A stretch of 64,000 nt of DNA from Jiangella alkaliphila (GCF_900105925.1 NZ_LT629791.1:5426001-5490000), one strand, 5' to 3'. Positions 19,036-29,239 are shown, counted from the stretch's first letter. Notes: generated by a model from the letters alone, not told the origin. Program-made: numbers and translations.

Positions 19036-19202
19036 CGACACCCCCGCGTCTCTCGTCGTTGCCTGTTGCGGCCGTGGTGCGGCTCGTACGACCAGGTCCC
19101 CGTCCGCTCGGACTTGCCAGCTCTGGCCTCTTGCCACCGGGGAAGGTGTGTCAAGGGGTTGAGCGGCCGGAGACCTCGTCGTGCGCTCCCGCGCGACGGC
19201 GG

Positions 19203-19634
19203 TCAGAAGATGCCCGGCAGCACCTCCTCGGAGATGTCGGCGAACATCGGCTCCTTCTCGGCCTGGTACGTCTCCCAGGCCTGCTCGGACCAGATCTCCA
19301 CCCGCGTCATCGCACCGACGACGGTGCACTCACGCTCCAGCGCCGCGTACGTACGCAGCCCCGGCGGGATGGTGATGCGGCCCTGCTTGTCCGGGACCTC
19401 GTCGCTGGCCCCGGCGGCGAGCATCCGGGCGAAGTCGCGTGTGCCCTTGTGGGTGATCGGGGCGGCGCGCAACTGCTCGGTGAACCGGAGGAACTCGGCG
19501 CGCGGCCACACGTAGAGACAGCGCTCCTGCCCTCGTGTGATCACGACGCCCTCCGCCAGCTCGTCCCGGAACTTCGCCGGAAGGATGAGCCGTCCTTTGT
19601 CGTCCAGCCGGGGCGTGTGGGTACCGAGGAACAC
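19203..19634 (-). CDS. mraZ: Transcriptional regulator MraZ
   Basis: A 143-residue protein with two SpoVT/AbrB-like halves: [20 protein letters not shown] near the N-terminus and [17 protein letters not shown] at about residue 80. MraZ forms ring-like oligomers and represses its own dcw operon by binding repeated GTGG boxes. Such boxes lie directly upstream here. The GTG start has GGGGAGG seven bases before it. As first gene it marks the 5' end of the minus-strand cluster. Confidence 0.97.
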   Translation of the reverse strand: MFLGTHTPRLDDKGRLILPAKFRDELAEGVVITRGQERCLYVWPRAEFLRFTEQLRAAPITHKGTRDFARMLAAGASDEVPDKQGRITIPPGLRTYAALERECTVVGAMTRVEIWSEQAWETYQAEKEPMFADISEEVLPGIF

Positions 19635-19686
19635 GGCCCACCTCCCCGCTGTCCGAGCTGACCGTCACCGGAATCTCCGTCGACCG

Positions 19687-19752
19687 CCACGCCGGACCAC
19701 TCTTCCTCCACTGCCCGCCACTGTACTCCACTCTCCCCCACTTGCAACCACA
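19687..19752 (-). promoter_or_regulatory. MraZ operator: seven phased GTGG boxes
   Basis: On the plus strand CCAC recurs at 19687, 19697, 19708, 19718, 19728, 19738 and 19748, a spacing of 10-11 bp. Five of these read CCACT (AGTGG on the coding strand). Direct GTGG-core repeats on a helical period, just upstream of mraZ, are the known MraZ operator arrangement. Three or four boxes are usual, so seven is a long array. Confidence 0.85.
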
Positions 19753-19908
19753 TCCTGCCCCCTCGCGCCCCACCGCGCCCCACGACGGGTTCCGCCGGGT
19801 GGTGGCGACGGCGAGCACAGCGAGGCCGCACGAGGACCACGTCCGCGCAGGTCAGGCCGTTGTCGCTGGTGCTCATCGGCTTGCGGTGGGGAGTACCGGG
19901 CGGCCCGT

Positions 19909-19990
19909 TGGAGCTCTGCCATCGGATACGACTGCAGAGCTCCAACGCGCGATGGAGTTCTGCAATCGGATGAGACGGCAGACCTCCAGC
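19909..19990. repeat. Two palindromic GGAGCTCTGC-type repeats
   Basis: The first copy has arms TTGGAGCTCTGC and GCAGAGCTCCAA around the loop CATCGGATACGACT. The second is a degenerate copy (GGAGTTCTGC ... GGCAGACCTCC). The same palindrome and loop recur in the tandem array at 59921. Both loci are followed by GCACGACGCGGATCG (20014 and 60121). The rest of the 19753-20337 gap shows no gene. Confidence 0.7.
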
Positions 19991-20337
19991 GTCCGCATCA
20001 CCACTCCGACCAGGCACGACGCGGATCGGCGCGTCGCCGGCCGGCCGGGTGGAGGGAAGTGGGGAACGCGCGGCCGGACCGGGGTGTAGAGGGACGGGGA
20101 CGTCGGCCGCCCGCGCCGCGACACACGCTCCGACCAGGCCGGGCGAACATCGAATGTCCGGTTCGGATGGATGCGCGTGCATAGGGAGTGGACATAGGCT
20201 CTGCGGGTAAGCGAAAGCCAGGGCCGATCGGAACCTCCAGCGCGGGTCGAACGTCGCACACTGCGAGACTTGATGCGGAGTTCCACGATCGGCCGAGGCA
20301 CGTCACGCCGACGAGGTCGGGGATCGAAGGAGGAAAC

Positions 20338-21351
<1,014 letters not shown>

Positions 21352-21357
21352 CGGCCG

Positions 21358-22680
21358 ATGAACGACGCGCTGTCCGGGCTCACCCGTCGCGGCTGGGCCT
21401 TCCTGGCGGTCGGCGGCGGCGCCATCGTGGCCGCCGTCCTGGCCGGGCAGCGTGACGTGCTCAGGGTCGGCCTGCTGCTGGCCATCGTCCCCGCCATCAG
21501 CCTGATCGTGGCGCTGCGCAGCCGGGTGCGGCTGGCGGCGTCGCGGTCCGTCGAGCCGCCCCGGGTCTCCGTCGGCGAGCGGGCGACGGTGCACCTGCGG
21601 CTGGCCAACTCCGCGCGCATCCCGACCGGCGTGCTGCTGGTCGAGGACAGCATCCCGTTCACGCTCGGCGCCCGGCCGCGGTTCGTCCTCGACCACGTGT
21701 GGTCGCGGTTCCGGCGCGACGTCACCTACGCCATCGACCCGGTCGTGCGCGGACGGTACAAGGTCGGGCCGCTGACGGTGCGGGTCACCGACCCGTTCGG
21801 CATGGTCGAGCTGCGGCGCGCGTTCAGCGACGTCGGCACGCTCATCGTCACGCCGACGGTGCACCCGCTGCCGGCGGTGCGGCTGGTCGGCGAGTGGAGC
21901 GGCAGCGGCGAGAGCCGGCCGCGCGCCATCGCCGCCGCCGGCGAAGAGGACGCCACCATCCGCGCCTACCGCATCGGCGACGACATGCGCCGCGTGCACT
22001 GGCGGGCCACCGCCCACCACGGCGAGCTGATGGTCCGGCGCGAGGAGCAGCCCTGGCAGAGCCGGGCCACGATCCTGCTCGACACCCGCACCACCGGGCA
22101 CACCGGCGAGGGCATCGACTCCTCACTGGAGTGGAGCGTCACCGCGGCCGCGTCCGTCGGCGTCCACCTGGCCGAGCGCGGCTACGCCGTCCGGCTGGCC
22201 ACCGACCACGGCGGCGCCGTCTCGACGAACTGGCACGACCCCGCCAGCGGCCCCGGCGACGCCAAGGTGTCGCTGCTCGACGCGCTCGCCGTCGTCCAGC
22301 CGCAGCGCGACGCGTCCGTCGGCCGCTGGCCCGACCTCCTCAGCGGCGCCGAAGCCGCCACCGGCCTGCTGGTCGGCGTGTTCGGCCGGCTCACCGAGCA
22401 AGAGGCCCGCGTCGTCGCCGAGCTGCGGCAGGGCTCCACCGCCGCGCTGGCCGTCGTCCTCGACGTCATGTCGTGGACGTCGCTGGGCGAGAACAACCGC
22501 GAGCACGTGCGGCTCACCGCTGGTGTCCAGGTGCTGCGCAGCGCCGGCTGGAACGTCATCGTGGCCAAGCGCGGCGAGCACCTGGCCACGTTGTGGGAGC
22601 GGCTCGGACTGCAGCGACCGGCCGTGCACGCGCCGGCCCCGACGTCGGCCGGCGCCTCGAGCGGACGAGAGGCGGGTTGA
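21358..22680 (+). CDS. DUF58 domain membrane-anchored protein
   Basis: A 440-residue protein with two closely spaced N-terminal membrane segments (about residues 14-55) and a beta-rich domain. The DUF58 core at about 195-235 reads IRAYRIGDDMRRVHWRATA, the usual motif of this family. DUF58 proteins sit beside MoxR ATPases and transglutaminases across bacteria, and are thought to help assemble or mature envelope complexes. The exact role is unknown. The stop overlaps the next start (TGATG), so the pair is probably translated together. Confidence 0.88.
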   Translation: MNDALSGLTRRGWAFLAVGGGAIVAAVLAGQRDVLRVGLLLAIVPAISLIVALRSRVRLAASRSVEPPRVSVGERATVHLRLANSARIPTGVLLVEDSIPFTLGARPRFVLDHVWSRFRRDVTYAIDPVVRGRYKVGPLTVRVTDPFGMVELRRAFSDVGTLIVTPTVHPLPAVRLVGEWSGSGESRPRAIAAAGEEDATIRAYRIGDDMRRVHWRATAHHGELMVRREEQPWQSRATILLDTRTTGHTGEGIDSSLEWSVTAAASVGVHLAERGYAVRLATDHGGAVSTNWHDPASGPGDAKVSLLDALAVVQPQRDASVGRWPDLLSGAEAATGLLVGVFGRLTEQEARVVAELRQGSTAALAVVLDVMSWTSLGENNREHVRLTAGVQVLRSAGWNVIVAKRGEHLATLWERLGLQRPAVHAPAPTSAGASSGREAG

Positions 22681-25052
22681 TGTCGTCGCTGAGTGCACAC
22701 GGCCGGTTGACAATCGTCGCGGCGGTGGCGGCCTGGCTGTCGGTGCTGCCGCTGTTCTCGATCACCCAGACCGACGACTGGATCGTGCCGGCTGCCATCG
22801 TGGTCGCGCTCGTCGCCGGCAGCGGGTACGTCCTGCGCAAGCTCGGCGTGCCCTCGTTGCTGGTCCCGGTCGCGCAGCTGGCGGTCGTGGTGCTGTGGCT
22901 CGGCGTGCTGGTCGCCAACGACGTCGCACTGCTCGGCTTCATCCCGACCACCGACTGGGCCACCCGGCTCGTCGACGTGTTCCAGGAGGGCACGGACGTC
23001 ACGTCCACGTACGTCGCCCCGATCCCGGTGCCGCGCGGCATCCTCATGATGCTGGTCGGCGGCGCCGGCCTGGTGGCGCTGCTGGTCGACGCGCTCGCCG
23101 TCTGGCTGCGCAAGGTCCCGCTGGCCGGCGTGCCGCTGGCCGCCTGCTACACCGTCGCGGCGTCGGTCATGTCCACCGGGCTGGACTGGTGGTGGTTCCT
23201 GCCGCCGGCCACCGGCTTCCTGGCGCTGCTGGTCTCCGAGGGACGCACCCGCGTGGCGGCGTGGGGCCGGTCGGCCAGCCCGTCGGCGCGGCGCAGCGGC
23301 ATCCCCGAGACCGACTCGCTGGCCCGCAACGGCCGCCGGGTCGGCGCGGTGGCCCTGGCGGTGGCGGTCGCGGTGCCGGGCATCGCGCCGGTGCTGACCG
23401 AGGGCGTGCTGGGTCCGGGCCAGGGCAGGGGCGGGGGTGGCGGGCAGACCATCCGCACCGACAACCCGATCATCGACCTCCAGCGCAACCTGCAGCGCCA
23501 GGAGAACGTCGAGGTGCTGCAGTACAGCTCCGCCACCGAGGCGCCCACCTACATCCGCATCGTCACGCTCGACGTGTTCGACGGTGAGGAGTGGAAGACG
23601 TCCGACCGGCCGGTGCCCGACTCCGTCGACTCCGGGATGCCGCACCCGCAGGGCCTCGCAGACGCCGATTGGCCCTACGTCGACTACGAGATCAGCGTCA
23701 CCCCCGACTTCAGCTCCAGCTGGCTGCCGCTCCCCTACCCGGCGCAGAGCATCGACATCGAGGGCGACTGGCGCTACCACGCGCCGACGCTGGACGTCGT
23801 GGCCGACGGCGACGACGTCCGCGCCCGCACCTACGACGTCCGGAGCCTGGTCGTCGAGCCGACCGTCGATGCGCTGCGCAACGCCGGCCCGCCCAGCGAC
23901 GACGTCGACGCGATGCTGGAGCTGCCCGACGAGCTCCCGTCGATGGTCACCGACCTCGCCGAGCAGGTCACCGAGGGCGCCGAGGACGACTTCAGCCGGG
24001 CCGCCGCGTTGCAGCAGTGGTTCCGCGTCGAGGGCGACTTCGAGTACGACATCGAGGCGACGTCCGGCCACACGACCAACGCGCTCGTCGAGTTCCTGAA
24101 CGATCGGGTCGGCTACTGCGAGCAGTTCGCCGCCACGATGGCCATCATGGCCCGCTACCTGGGCATCCCGGCGCGGGTCGCGGTCGGGTTCACCCAGGGC
24201 AGGCCCGCCCCCGGTGGCGACGGGACGTACATCGTCCAGTCGCACGACTCCCACGCCTGGCCGGAGCTGTATTTCGAGGGGTCCGGCTGGGTGCGGTTCG
24301 AGCCCACCCCGGGCGAGATCACCGGCGTGGCCCCCGACTGGACCACCGTCCCGAGCCAGAACGCGCCGGTGCCCGACCCCAACGACCCGTCCGCGCCGGC
24401 TCCGTCGCCGTCCAGCACCGTCCCGTCCATCCCCCGCGACGACCAGCTCGGCGGCGGCGCGGCGTCCGGCAGCCAGGACCCGCCGTCGCAGTGGCCGCTG
24501 ATCCTGCTGGGAGTGCTGGCGCTGGTGGCGTTCTTCGCGACCCCGTCGGTGGCCGCGCGCATCGGCCGCGAACTGCGCTGGCGCCGTGCGGGTGACGACG
24601 CCGGCGCGCTGGCCGAGGCCGCCTGGGCCGACCTGCGCGAGGCCGCTCGCGACGCCGGCCAGCCCTGGGACCCGGCCGCCACCCCGCGGGTCACCGGCCG
24701 CCGCCTCGCCACGTCCGCCTCGCTCGACGACGACGAACGCCAACTCCTGGACCACCTCGTCGGCGCCGTCGAACAGGCCCGTTACGCCCGCCGGGCCGAG
24801 CCCGTCGAGGCCCTGCGCGAGGACACCGACATGGTGCGGCGCTCGATCGGCCGCTCGGCCTCACTGGGGCAGCGGATCCAGGCGTTCCTGCTGCCGACCC
24901 GGCTCCGCGACAGCGCCGGTGAGGCCAACCGCCGCCTGGTCGACGGGTTCGACTGGATCGACACCACCGGCGAACGGCTGCGCACGTCCATCGGCTCGGT
25001 CAGCCTGCGACGCCAGGCCGCGGCTCCGGCTCCCCGCCCGCCCGCCGAGTGA
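22680..25052 (+). CDS. Transglutaminase-like membrane protein (TgpA type)
   Basis: A 790-residue protein with about five N-terminal membrane segments (residues 10-200) and an outer region. The transglutaminase-like cysteine-protease fold is at about 440-560. Its catalytic triad is visible as RVGYCEQFAATMAIM (Cys), SHDSHAWPELYFEG (His) and the following acidic residue (WVRFEPTPGE). A Pro/Ser linker follows, then one more span (WPLILLGVLALVAFFATP), and a cytoplasmic C-terminal domain of the DUF4129 type. It closes the MoxR-DUF58-TGase operon. Envelope protein processing is inferred from family context. Confidence 0.9.
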   Translation: MSSLSAHGRLTIVAAVAAWLSVLPLFSITQTDDWIVPAAIVVALVAGSGYVLRKLGVPSLLVPVAQLAVVVLWLGVLVANDVALLGFIPTTDWATRLVDVFQEGTDVTSTYVAPIPVPRGILMMLVGGAGLVALLVDALAVWLRKVPLAGVPLAACYTVAASVMSTGLDWWWFLPPATGFLALLVSEGRTRVAAWGRSASPSARRSGIPETDSLARNGRRVGAVALAVAVAVPGIAPVLTEGVLGPGQGRGGGGGQTIRTDNPIIDLQRNLQRQENVEVLQYSSATEAPTYIRIVTLDVFDGEEWKTSDRPVPDSVDSGMPHPQGLADADWPYVDYEISVTPDFSSSWLPLPYPAQSIDIEGDWRYHAPTLDVVADGDDVRARTYDVRSLVVEPTVDALRNAGPPSDDVDAMLELPDELPSMVTDLAEQVTEGAEDDFSRAAALQQWFRVEGDFEYDIEATSGHTTNALVEFLNDRVGYCEQFAATMAIMARYLGIPARVAVGFTQGRPAPGGDGTYIVQSHDSHAWPELYFEGSGWVRFEPTPGEITGVAPDWTTVPSQNAPVPDPNDPSAPAPSPSSTVPSIPRDDQLGGGAASGSQDPPSQWPLILLGVLALVAFFATPSVAARIGRELRWRRAGDDAGALAEAAWADLREAARDAGQPWDPAATPRVTGRRLATSASLDDDERQLLDHLVGAVEQARYARRAEPVEALREDTDMVRRSIGRSASLGQRIQAFLLPTRLRDSAGEANRRLVDGFDWIDTTGERLRTSIGSVSLRRQAAAPAPRPPAE

Positions 25053-25053
25053 C

Positions 25054-25090
25054 GGCCGGGGGCCGGGGCGACCGTCCTCGGCCCCCGGCC
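25054..25090. terminator. GC-rich hairpin after the transglutaminase gene
   Basis: 11-bp perfect arms GGCCGGGGGCC / GGCCCCCGGCC start two bases after the stop codon, with a 15-base loop. It lies between convergent genes and could stop transcription from both sides; there is no T-run. Confidence 0.6.
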
Positions 25091-25240
25091 ACCGTCCTCG
25101 ACATCGGGCCGGAACCATCGGGCGCGGGTGAGGGGCCACGGGTGGGCGGCCCGGTCGGGACCAGCGACGTCCAGGAAACGCGAAAGCGCCGCCTGGGTCT
25201 CGATGGACCAGGGCGACGCCGGCCGCGTGGAACCGTGGAG

Positions 25241-25681
25241 CTACTGCCCGTAGCCGCGCTCGCGCCGGTTGCGCCAGCGCTGCTCCATGCGCTCCATGAA
25301 CGAGCCGCTGGGGCGCGGGCCCTTGGGACCCTTGGGCCGGCGCTGCCGGCGGGACGAGCCAGGGCTGATGTCGGGGACGTCGGTGGCGGCCGCTGCCGCA
25401 CCGTCGGTCGGCGGGACGCGACGCCAGGACGTGACGGCGTAGAAGGCCGAGCCGAGCATGACGACGAAACCGGCGACGCCGAGCGCGATGACCTGTGTCA
25501 CCGCGCCCGTCATGAGCATCACAACCCCGACGACGAAGATCAGGCCGGCGAAGACCGCACGTCGCCGGTACCGCCGTCGCAGATCCGCACCACGCATGGC
25601 GGTGGCGAACTTCGGATCCTCGGCGAGGAGCGCCTGCTCCATCTGCTCGAGCAGCCGCTGCTCATGATCGGAGAGTGGCAC
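25241..25681 (-). CDS. DUF3040 membrane protein
   Basis: A 146-residue protein starting MPLSDHEQRLLEQMEQALL, the signature opening of actinobacterial DUF3040 proteins. AEDPKFATAMRGADLRRRYR and two membrane segments (about residues 45-95) follow. A basic Pro/Gly tail (RRQRRPKGPKGPRPSGS) ends it. The function is unknown. The GTG at 25681 is chosen because GGAGGGG lies just upstream; twelve more in-frame residues upstream are possible but unlikely. It shares the strand with the methyltransferase gene 132 bases upstream. Confidence 0.88.
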   Translation of the reverse strand: MPLSDHEQRLLEQMEQALLAEDPKFATAMRGADLRRRYRRRAVFAGLIFVVGVVMLMTGAVTQVIALGVAGFVVMLGSAFYAVTSWRRVPPTDGAAAAATDVPDISPGSSRRQRRPKGPKGPRPSGSFMERMEQRWRNRRERGYGQ

Positions 25682-25813
25682 CGTTCCCCTCCAATGAACA
25701 CGGATATCCATGGGCACCTGCTGTAAGGACCAGCATATGCGGCCGACGCCACCGAAGAAAGCCAGGCGTTCGACCGAAGCCGATGGATGTCGCAGTACCC
25801 GCCCGCGACCCCG

Positions 25814-26575
25814 TCACACGTCCACCCCCGCGGGCTTGCCGGCGAGCACGTGCAACGCCGCGGCGACCGCCCGGAATGCCGGATGCGCGACGACCGCGGC
25901 CTCCAGTTCGGCCAGCGCGGCCACCTCGGCGGGGTCGTCGACGACACTGCCGGCGACGAGGTCGGTGAGGACTCTCACACCGTGGACCTCGTCGACGCGC
26001 AGCCCGGCGGCCCCCAGCAGCGACCTGACGCCGTCCTCGTCGAACCGGCGCGGCAGCGGGTCGGAGCGGCCCCAGCGGCCGTCCGGGTCGTCGAGCAGCA
26101 AGCGCGCGTCGGCGAAGTGCCCGGCCAGCGCCTTGGCCAGCACGGCGGCGTAGCGCTGGGCGACGACGACGCTGGCGACGCCGCCGGGGCGCAGCGCCGC
26201 CGCGATGGCCGTCACCGCCCCCGACACGTCGTCGACCACCTCGAGCACGCCGTGACACACCACGACGTCCGCGCCGCCCGGGCCGGCCACCCCGGCCAGG
26301 TCGGCCGCGTCGCCCTGGACGCCGGTGACCTGGTCGCCCACGCCCGCCTCCGCGGCCCGGCGCGCCAGCGTGGCCAGCGCGTTCGGGCTCGGGTCGACGA
26401 CGGTGACGCGGTGGCCGATGCGGGCCAGCGGCACCGCGAACACGCCGCTCCCGCCGCCGAGGTCGACGATCTCCAGCTCACGCCGGCCGGTGGACGTGCT
26501 CAGAGCGGCCAGCGCCTCGTACAGCTGCGTCCAGATGGCCTCGGTGCGCGGGTTGCGGCGCTGACGCTCGTTCAT
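25814..26575 (-). CDS. SAM-dependent methyltransferase, class I
   Basis: A 253-residue Rossmann-fold methyltransferase. Motif I is EIVDLGGGSGVFAVPLA at about residue 36, the acidic ribose contact is VTVVDPSPNAL, and motif III/IV is GGADVVVCHGVLEVVDD. The substrate cannot be read from the sequence; the CmoA/UbiE-like arrangement suggests a small molecule or RNA. The start ATG is four bases from the stop of the aldo/keto reductase gene on the same strand, so the two probably form an operon. Confidence 0.85.
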   Translation of the reverse strand: MNERQRRNPRTEAIWTQLYEALAALSTSTGRRELEIVDLGGGSGVFAVPLARIGHRVTVVDPSPNALATLARRAAEAGVGDQVTGVQGDAADLAGVAGPGGADVVVCHGVLEVVDDVSGAVTAIAAALRPGGVASVVVAQRYAAVLAKALAGHFADARLLLDDPDGRWGRSDPLPRRFDEDGVRSLLGAAGLRVDEVHGVRVLTDLVAGSVVDDPAEVAALAELEAAVVAHPAFRAVAAALHVLAGKPAGVDV

Positions 26576-26579
26576 CGGG

Positions 26580-27641
26580 TCACGCGTCGCTCGACCGGGA
26601 CCAGATGTTCAGGCCCATCTCGACGGCGTACTTGTCGATCTCGGCCAGCTCCTCGGCGGTGAAGTCGAGCCGGTCCAGCGCGCCCAGACTGTCCTCGAGC
26701 TGGGCCACCGTCCGAGCGCCGATCAGCACCGACGTCACCCGCTCGTCGCGCAGCGCCCACGACAGCGCCAGCTGCGCGAGCGTCTGGTCTCGCGAGTCGG
26801 CGATGCCGGCCAGCGCGTTCAGCCGCGTGACGACGTCGTCGGTGACCAGCGACGACGAGAACGACCCGCCGCGGGCCGCGCGGGAGTCGTCCGGCACCCC
26901 GCCGAGGTACTTGTTCGTCAGCAGCCCCTGCGCCAGCGGCGAGAACGCGATGATGCCCAGGCCCAGCTCGCCGCACGCGTCGACGAGGTCGGGCTCGATC
27001 CAGCGGTTGAACATCGAGTACGACGGCTGGTGGATGGCCAGCGGCGTGCCCAGCTCGCGCATGATCGCGACGGCATCGCGGGTGCGCTCCGGCGAGTACG
27101 ACGAGATGCCCGCGTACTGCGCCCGTCCGGACCGGACCGCGGTGTCGAGGGCGCCCATCGTCTCCTCGAGCGGCGTGTCCGGGTCGAACCGGTGCGAGTA
27201 GAAGATGTCGACGTAATCGAGGCCCATGCGGTCGAGCGACGCGTCGAGGCTGGCCAGCAGGTACTTGCGCGATCCCCACTCGCCGTACGGGCCGGGCCAC
27301 ATGTCGTAGCCGGCCTTCGTCGAGATGATCAGCTCGTCGCGGTACGGGCGGAAGTCCTCGGCGAAGATGCGGCCGAAGTTCTTCTCCGCCGACCCGGGCG
27401 GCGGGCCGTAGTTGTTGGCCAGGTCGAAGTGGGTGACGCCGCGGTCGAAGGCCGTGCGCAGGATGGCCCGCTGCGTGGCCAGCGGCGACTCGTCACCGAA
27501 GTTCTGCCACAGGCCGAGCGAGACGGCGGGCAGCTTCAGGCCGGTGCGGCCGCTGCGGCGGTAGGGGGTATCGAGGTAGCGCGCCTCGTCGGCCCGGTAC
27601 GGCGCGCCTACGTGGAGGTTCTTTTGCGGTCGGTCAGCCAT
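26580..27641 (-). CDS. Aldo/keto reductase, L-glyceraldehyde-3-phosphate reductase type
   Basis: A 353-residue AKR close in layout to YghZ/AKR14 enzymes, which reduce methylglyoxal and L-glyceraldehyde 3-phosphate with NADPH. The catalytic tetrad is visible: Asp and Tyr in HFDLANNYGPPPGSAE, Lys in ISTKAGYDMWPG and His in YSHRFDPDTP. The NADP-binding C-terminal motif is SVLIGARTVAQLEDSL. The N-terminal MADRPQKNLHVGAPYRADEA precedes the barrel. It is divergent from the next gene with only 18 bases between the starts. Confidence 0.88.
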   Translation of the reverse strand: MADRPQKNLHVGAPYRADEARYLDTPYRRSGRTGLKLPAVSLGLWQNFGDESPLATQRAILRTAFDRGVTHFDLANNYGPPPGSAEKNFGRIFAEDFRPYRDELIISTKAGYDMWPGPYGEWGSRKYLLASLDASLDRMGLDYVDIFYSHRFDPDTPLEETMGALDTAVRSGRAQYAGISSYSPERTRDAVAIMRELGTPLAIHQPSYSMFNRWIEPDLVDACGELGLGIIAFSPLAQGLLTNKYLGGVPDDSRAARGGSFSSSLVTDDVVTRLNALAGIADSRDQTLAQLALSWALRDERVTSVLIGARTVAQLEDSLGALDRLDFTAEELAEIDKYAVEMGLNIWSRSSDA

Positions 27642-27659
27642 GCTGCGAACCTATCGCTC

Positions 27660-28481
27660 GTGCCCTCGTCCCGTGGCAGCGACCGCCCCCGTCCCGAACG
27701 GTTCGCCGGACTCCATCACGTCGACTCCGGCACCGCGGAGCTGGTCCCGGACCGGTCCGACCCGGGCGGGTGGACGATCCTCGTCAACGGCGTGCCCAGC
27801 TCGTACGTCCACCTGGACGATCCGACCCGGCTGGACTTCGAGTACATGCAGTGGGCCGGCCACGTCCTGGACGTCGCCGCACCGCCGGGTGCGCCGCTGC
27901 CCACCGTCCACGTGGGCGGGGCCGGCTGCACGCTCGCGCGCTACGTCGCGGCGTCGCGGCCGGGCTCGCCGCAGACGGTGTTCGAGATCGACGCGCTGCT
28001 GATCCGGCTGATGCGGGCGGCGTTCGGGCTGCGGTCCGTGCGCGGGCTGCGGCTCAAGGCTCTGGACGGGCTGGAGGGGTTGCGGTCGCTGCCGGAGGCG
28101 TACTCCGCCGTCGTCATCCGCGACGCGTTCGACGGCGCCCAAGTGCCGCGGCACCTGGTGACGACCGGGTTCTACGCGGAGGCCGCGCGGGTGCTCGGCG
28201 CCGGCGGCGTGTACATCGGCAACATCGCCGACACCGCCCAGGTGCGCGAGTCCCGCGTCGAGGCGGCGACGGCGCTGGAGGCGTTCGCGCAGGTCGCGAT
28301 GGTCGCCGAGCCGGGCCAGCTGCGTGGCCGCCGCTACGGCAACGTCGTCCTGCTGGCGTCGCAGCAGCCGCTGCCCGAGGACGCCCTGGTCCGCCGCCTC
28401 GCCAGCGGCGCCGTCCGCGCCCGCTACGTCGAGCCGGCCCGCGTCAAGGAACTCGTGGCCGGCGTGAAGCCCCGGACGTAA
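27660..28481 (+). CDS. Spermidine-synthase-like methyltransferase-fold protein
   Basis: A 273-residue protein with the spermidine synthase fold. LDFEYMQWAGHVLDV is the substrate-loop region, PTVHVGGAGCTLARYVA is the nucleotide loop, VFEIDALLIRLMR is the ribose contact and YSAVVIRDAFDG is the catalytic region. Actinomycetes carry many such proteins without known polyamine activity, and the usual catalytic aspartates are only partly kept, so true spermidine synthesis is doubtful. The GTG start leaves 18 bases to the divergent AKR start, so a further in-frame start is possible. Confidence 0.75.
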   Translation: MPSSRGSDRPRPERFAGLHHVDSGTAELVPDRSDPGGWTILVNGVPSSYVHLDDPTRLDFEYMQWAGHVLDVAAPPGAPLPTVHVGGAGCTLARYVAASRPGSPQTVFEIDALLIRLMRAAFGLRSVRGLRLKALDGLEGLRSLPEAYSAVVIRDAFDGAQVPRHLVTTGFYAEAARVLGAGGVYIGNIADTAQVRESRVEAATALEAFAQVAMVAEPGQLRGRRYGNVVLLASQQPLPEDALVRRLASGAVRARYVEPARVKELVAGVKPRT

Positions 28482-28499
28482 CCGACAGCTTTGGAAGTC

Positions 28500-28535
28500 T
28501 TGACAACTTTATTTTTCGGTGGAAGTGTGGGGTCA
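28500..28535 (+). promoter_or_regulatory. Possible promoter of the DUF998 gene
   Basis: TTGACA at 28500-28505 begins an AT-rich stretch (ACTTTATTTTTC) that is striking in this GC-rich window, 65 bases before the DUF998 ATG. The -35-like hexamer is clear. No good -10 lies at 17-18 bases, so the assignment is tentative. Confidence 0.4.
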
Positions 28536-28569
28536 GCCGGGCACCCCACGCATCGAAAGGACCGGGACC

Positions 28570-29235
28570 ATGACCTCCATCGCCGCCAGCGTCTCCCCCG
28601 CCGTCGCCTCCACCTCGGCCGCCCGCCCGTCCCGGCGGCTGCTCACCGCGGGCGTCGTCGCCGGCCCGCTGTACGTGGCCACCGTCGTCGGCCAGTACCT
28701 ACTCCGCGACGGCTACGACCCCACCCGGCACGCGGCGAGCGTGCTCGCCAACGGCGACTACGGCTGGGTGCAGATCACGAACTTCGTCGTCGCCGCCGCG
28801 CTGACCGTCGCCGCTGCCGTCGGGCTGGCGCGGACGGGGCTGGCCGGCACCTGGGCGCCGCGCCTGGTCGGCGTCTTCGGGGTATCCCTGCTGGCCGCGG
28901 GCGTCTTCGTCGCCGACCCGGTCGAGGGCTTCCCGCCCGGCACCCCCGCCTCCGCCGCCGACACGATGAGCTGGCACGCGCTCGCCCACCTGGGCGCCGG
29001 GACGGTCGGCTTCGTCTGCTTCGCGATCGCCTGCTTCGCCCTGGGCCGCCGACTGCGGCGGACCGGCCGCCGCGGCGCCGGCGCCTACTCCGTCGCCAGC
29101 GGGGCCCTGATCCTGGCCGGCTTCCTCGCGGTGTCGGGCAGCGCCGGGGCGAGCTGGGGCGTGCTCGCCTTCACGGCCGGCATCCTGGCCGGCTGGGCCT
29201 GGCTCGCCGTCACCTGCGCCCGTCTGGTGCGCTGA
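28570..29235 (+). CDS. DUF998 membrane protein
   Basis: A 221-residue protein with about six membrane segments. It has the DUF998 pattern: GVVAGPLYVATVVGQYLLRDGYDPTRH is the first loop, with the conserved Arg-His region, then WVQITNFVVAAALTV and further hydrophobic blocks. The function is unknown; family members are often stress- or redox-linked. The ATG at 28570 is taken because AAAGGA lies upstream and a mostly polar Ser/Thr N-terminus follows. An in-frame ATG 51 bases earlier is also open. Confidence 0.85.
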   Translation: MTSIAASVSPAVASTSAARPSRRLLTAGVVAGPLYVATVVGQYLLRDGYDPTRHAASVLANGDYGWVQITNFVVAAALTVAAAVGLARTGLAGTWAPRLVGVFGVSLLAAGVFVADPVEGFPPGTPASAADTMSWHALAHLGAGTVGFVCFAIACFALGRRLRRTGRRGAGAYSVASGALILAGFLAVSGSAGASWGVLAFTAGILAGWAWLAVTCARLVR

Positions 29236-29239
29236 GCCG

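Noticed and set aside
19541-20182. 213-residue frame on the minus strand upstream of and overlapping mraZ
   Set aside because: It crosses the MraZ operator and the palindromic repeats and has no coding character.
21699-22679. N-terminal extension of the transglutaminase frame
   Set aside because: It overlaps DUF58 and reads as Arg/Gly/Pro low complexity; the ATG at 22680 in the TGATG overlap gives the normal family start.
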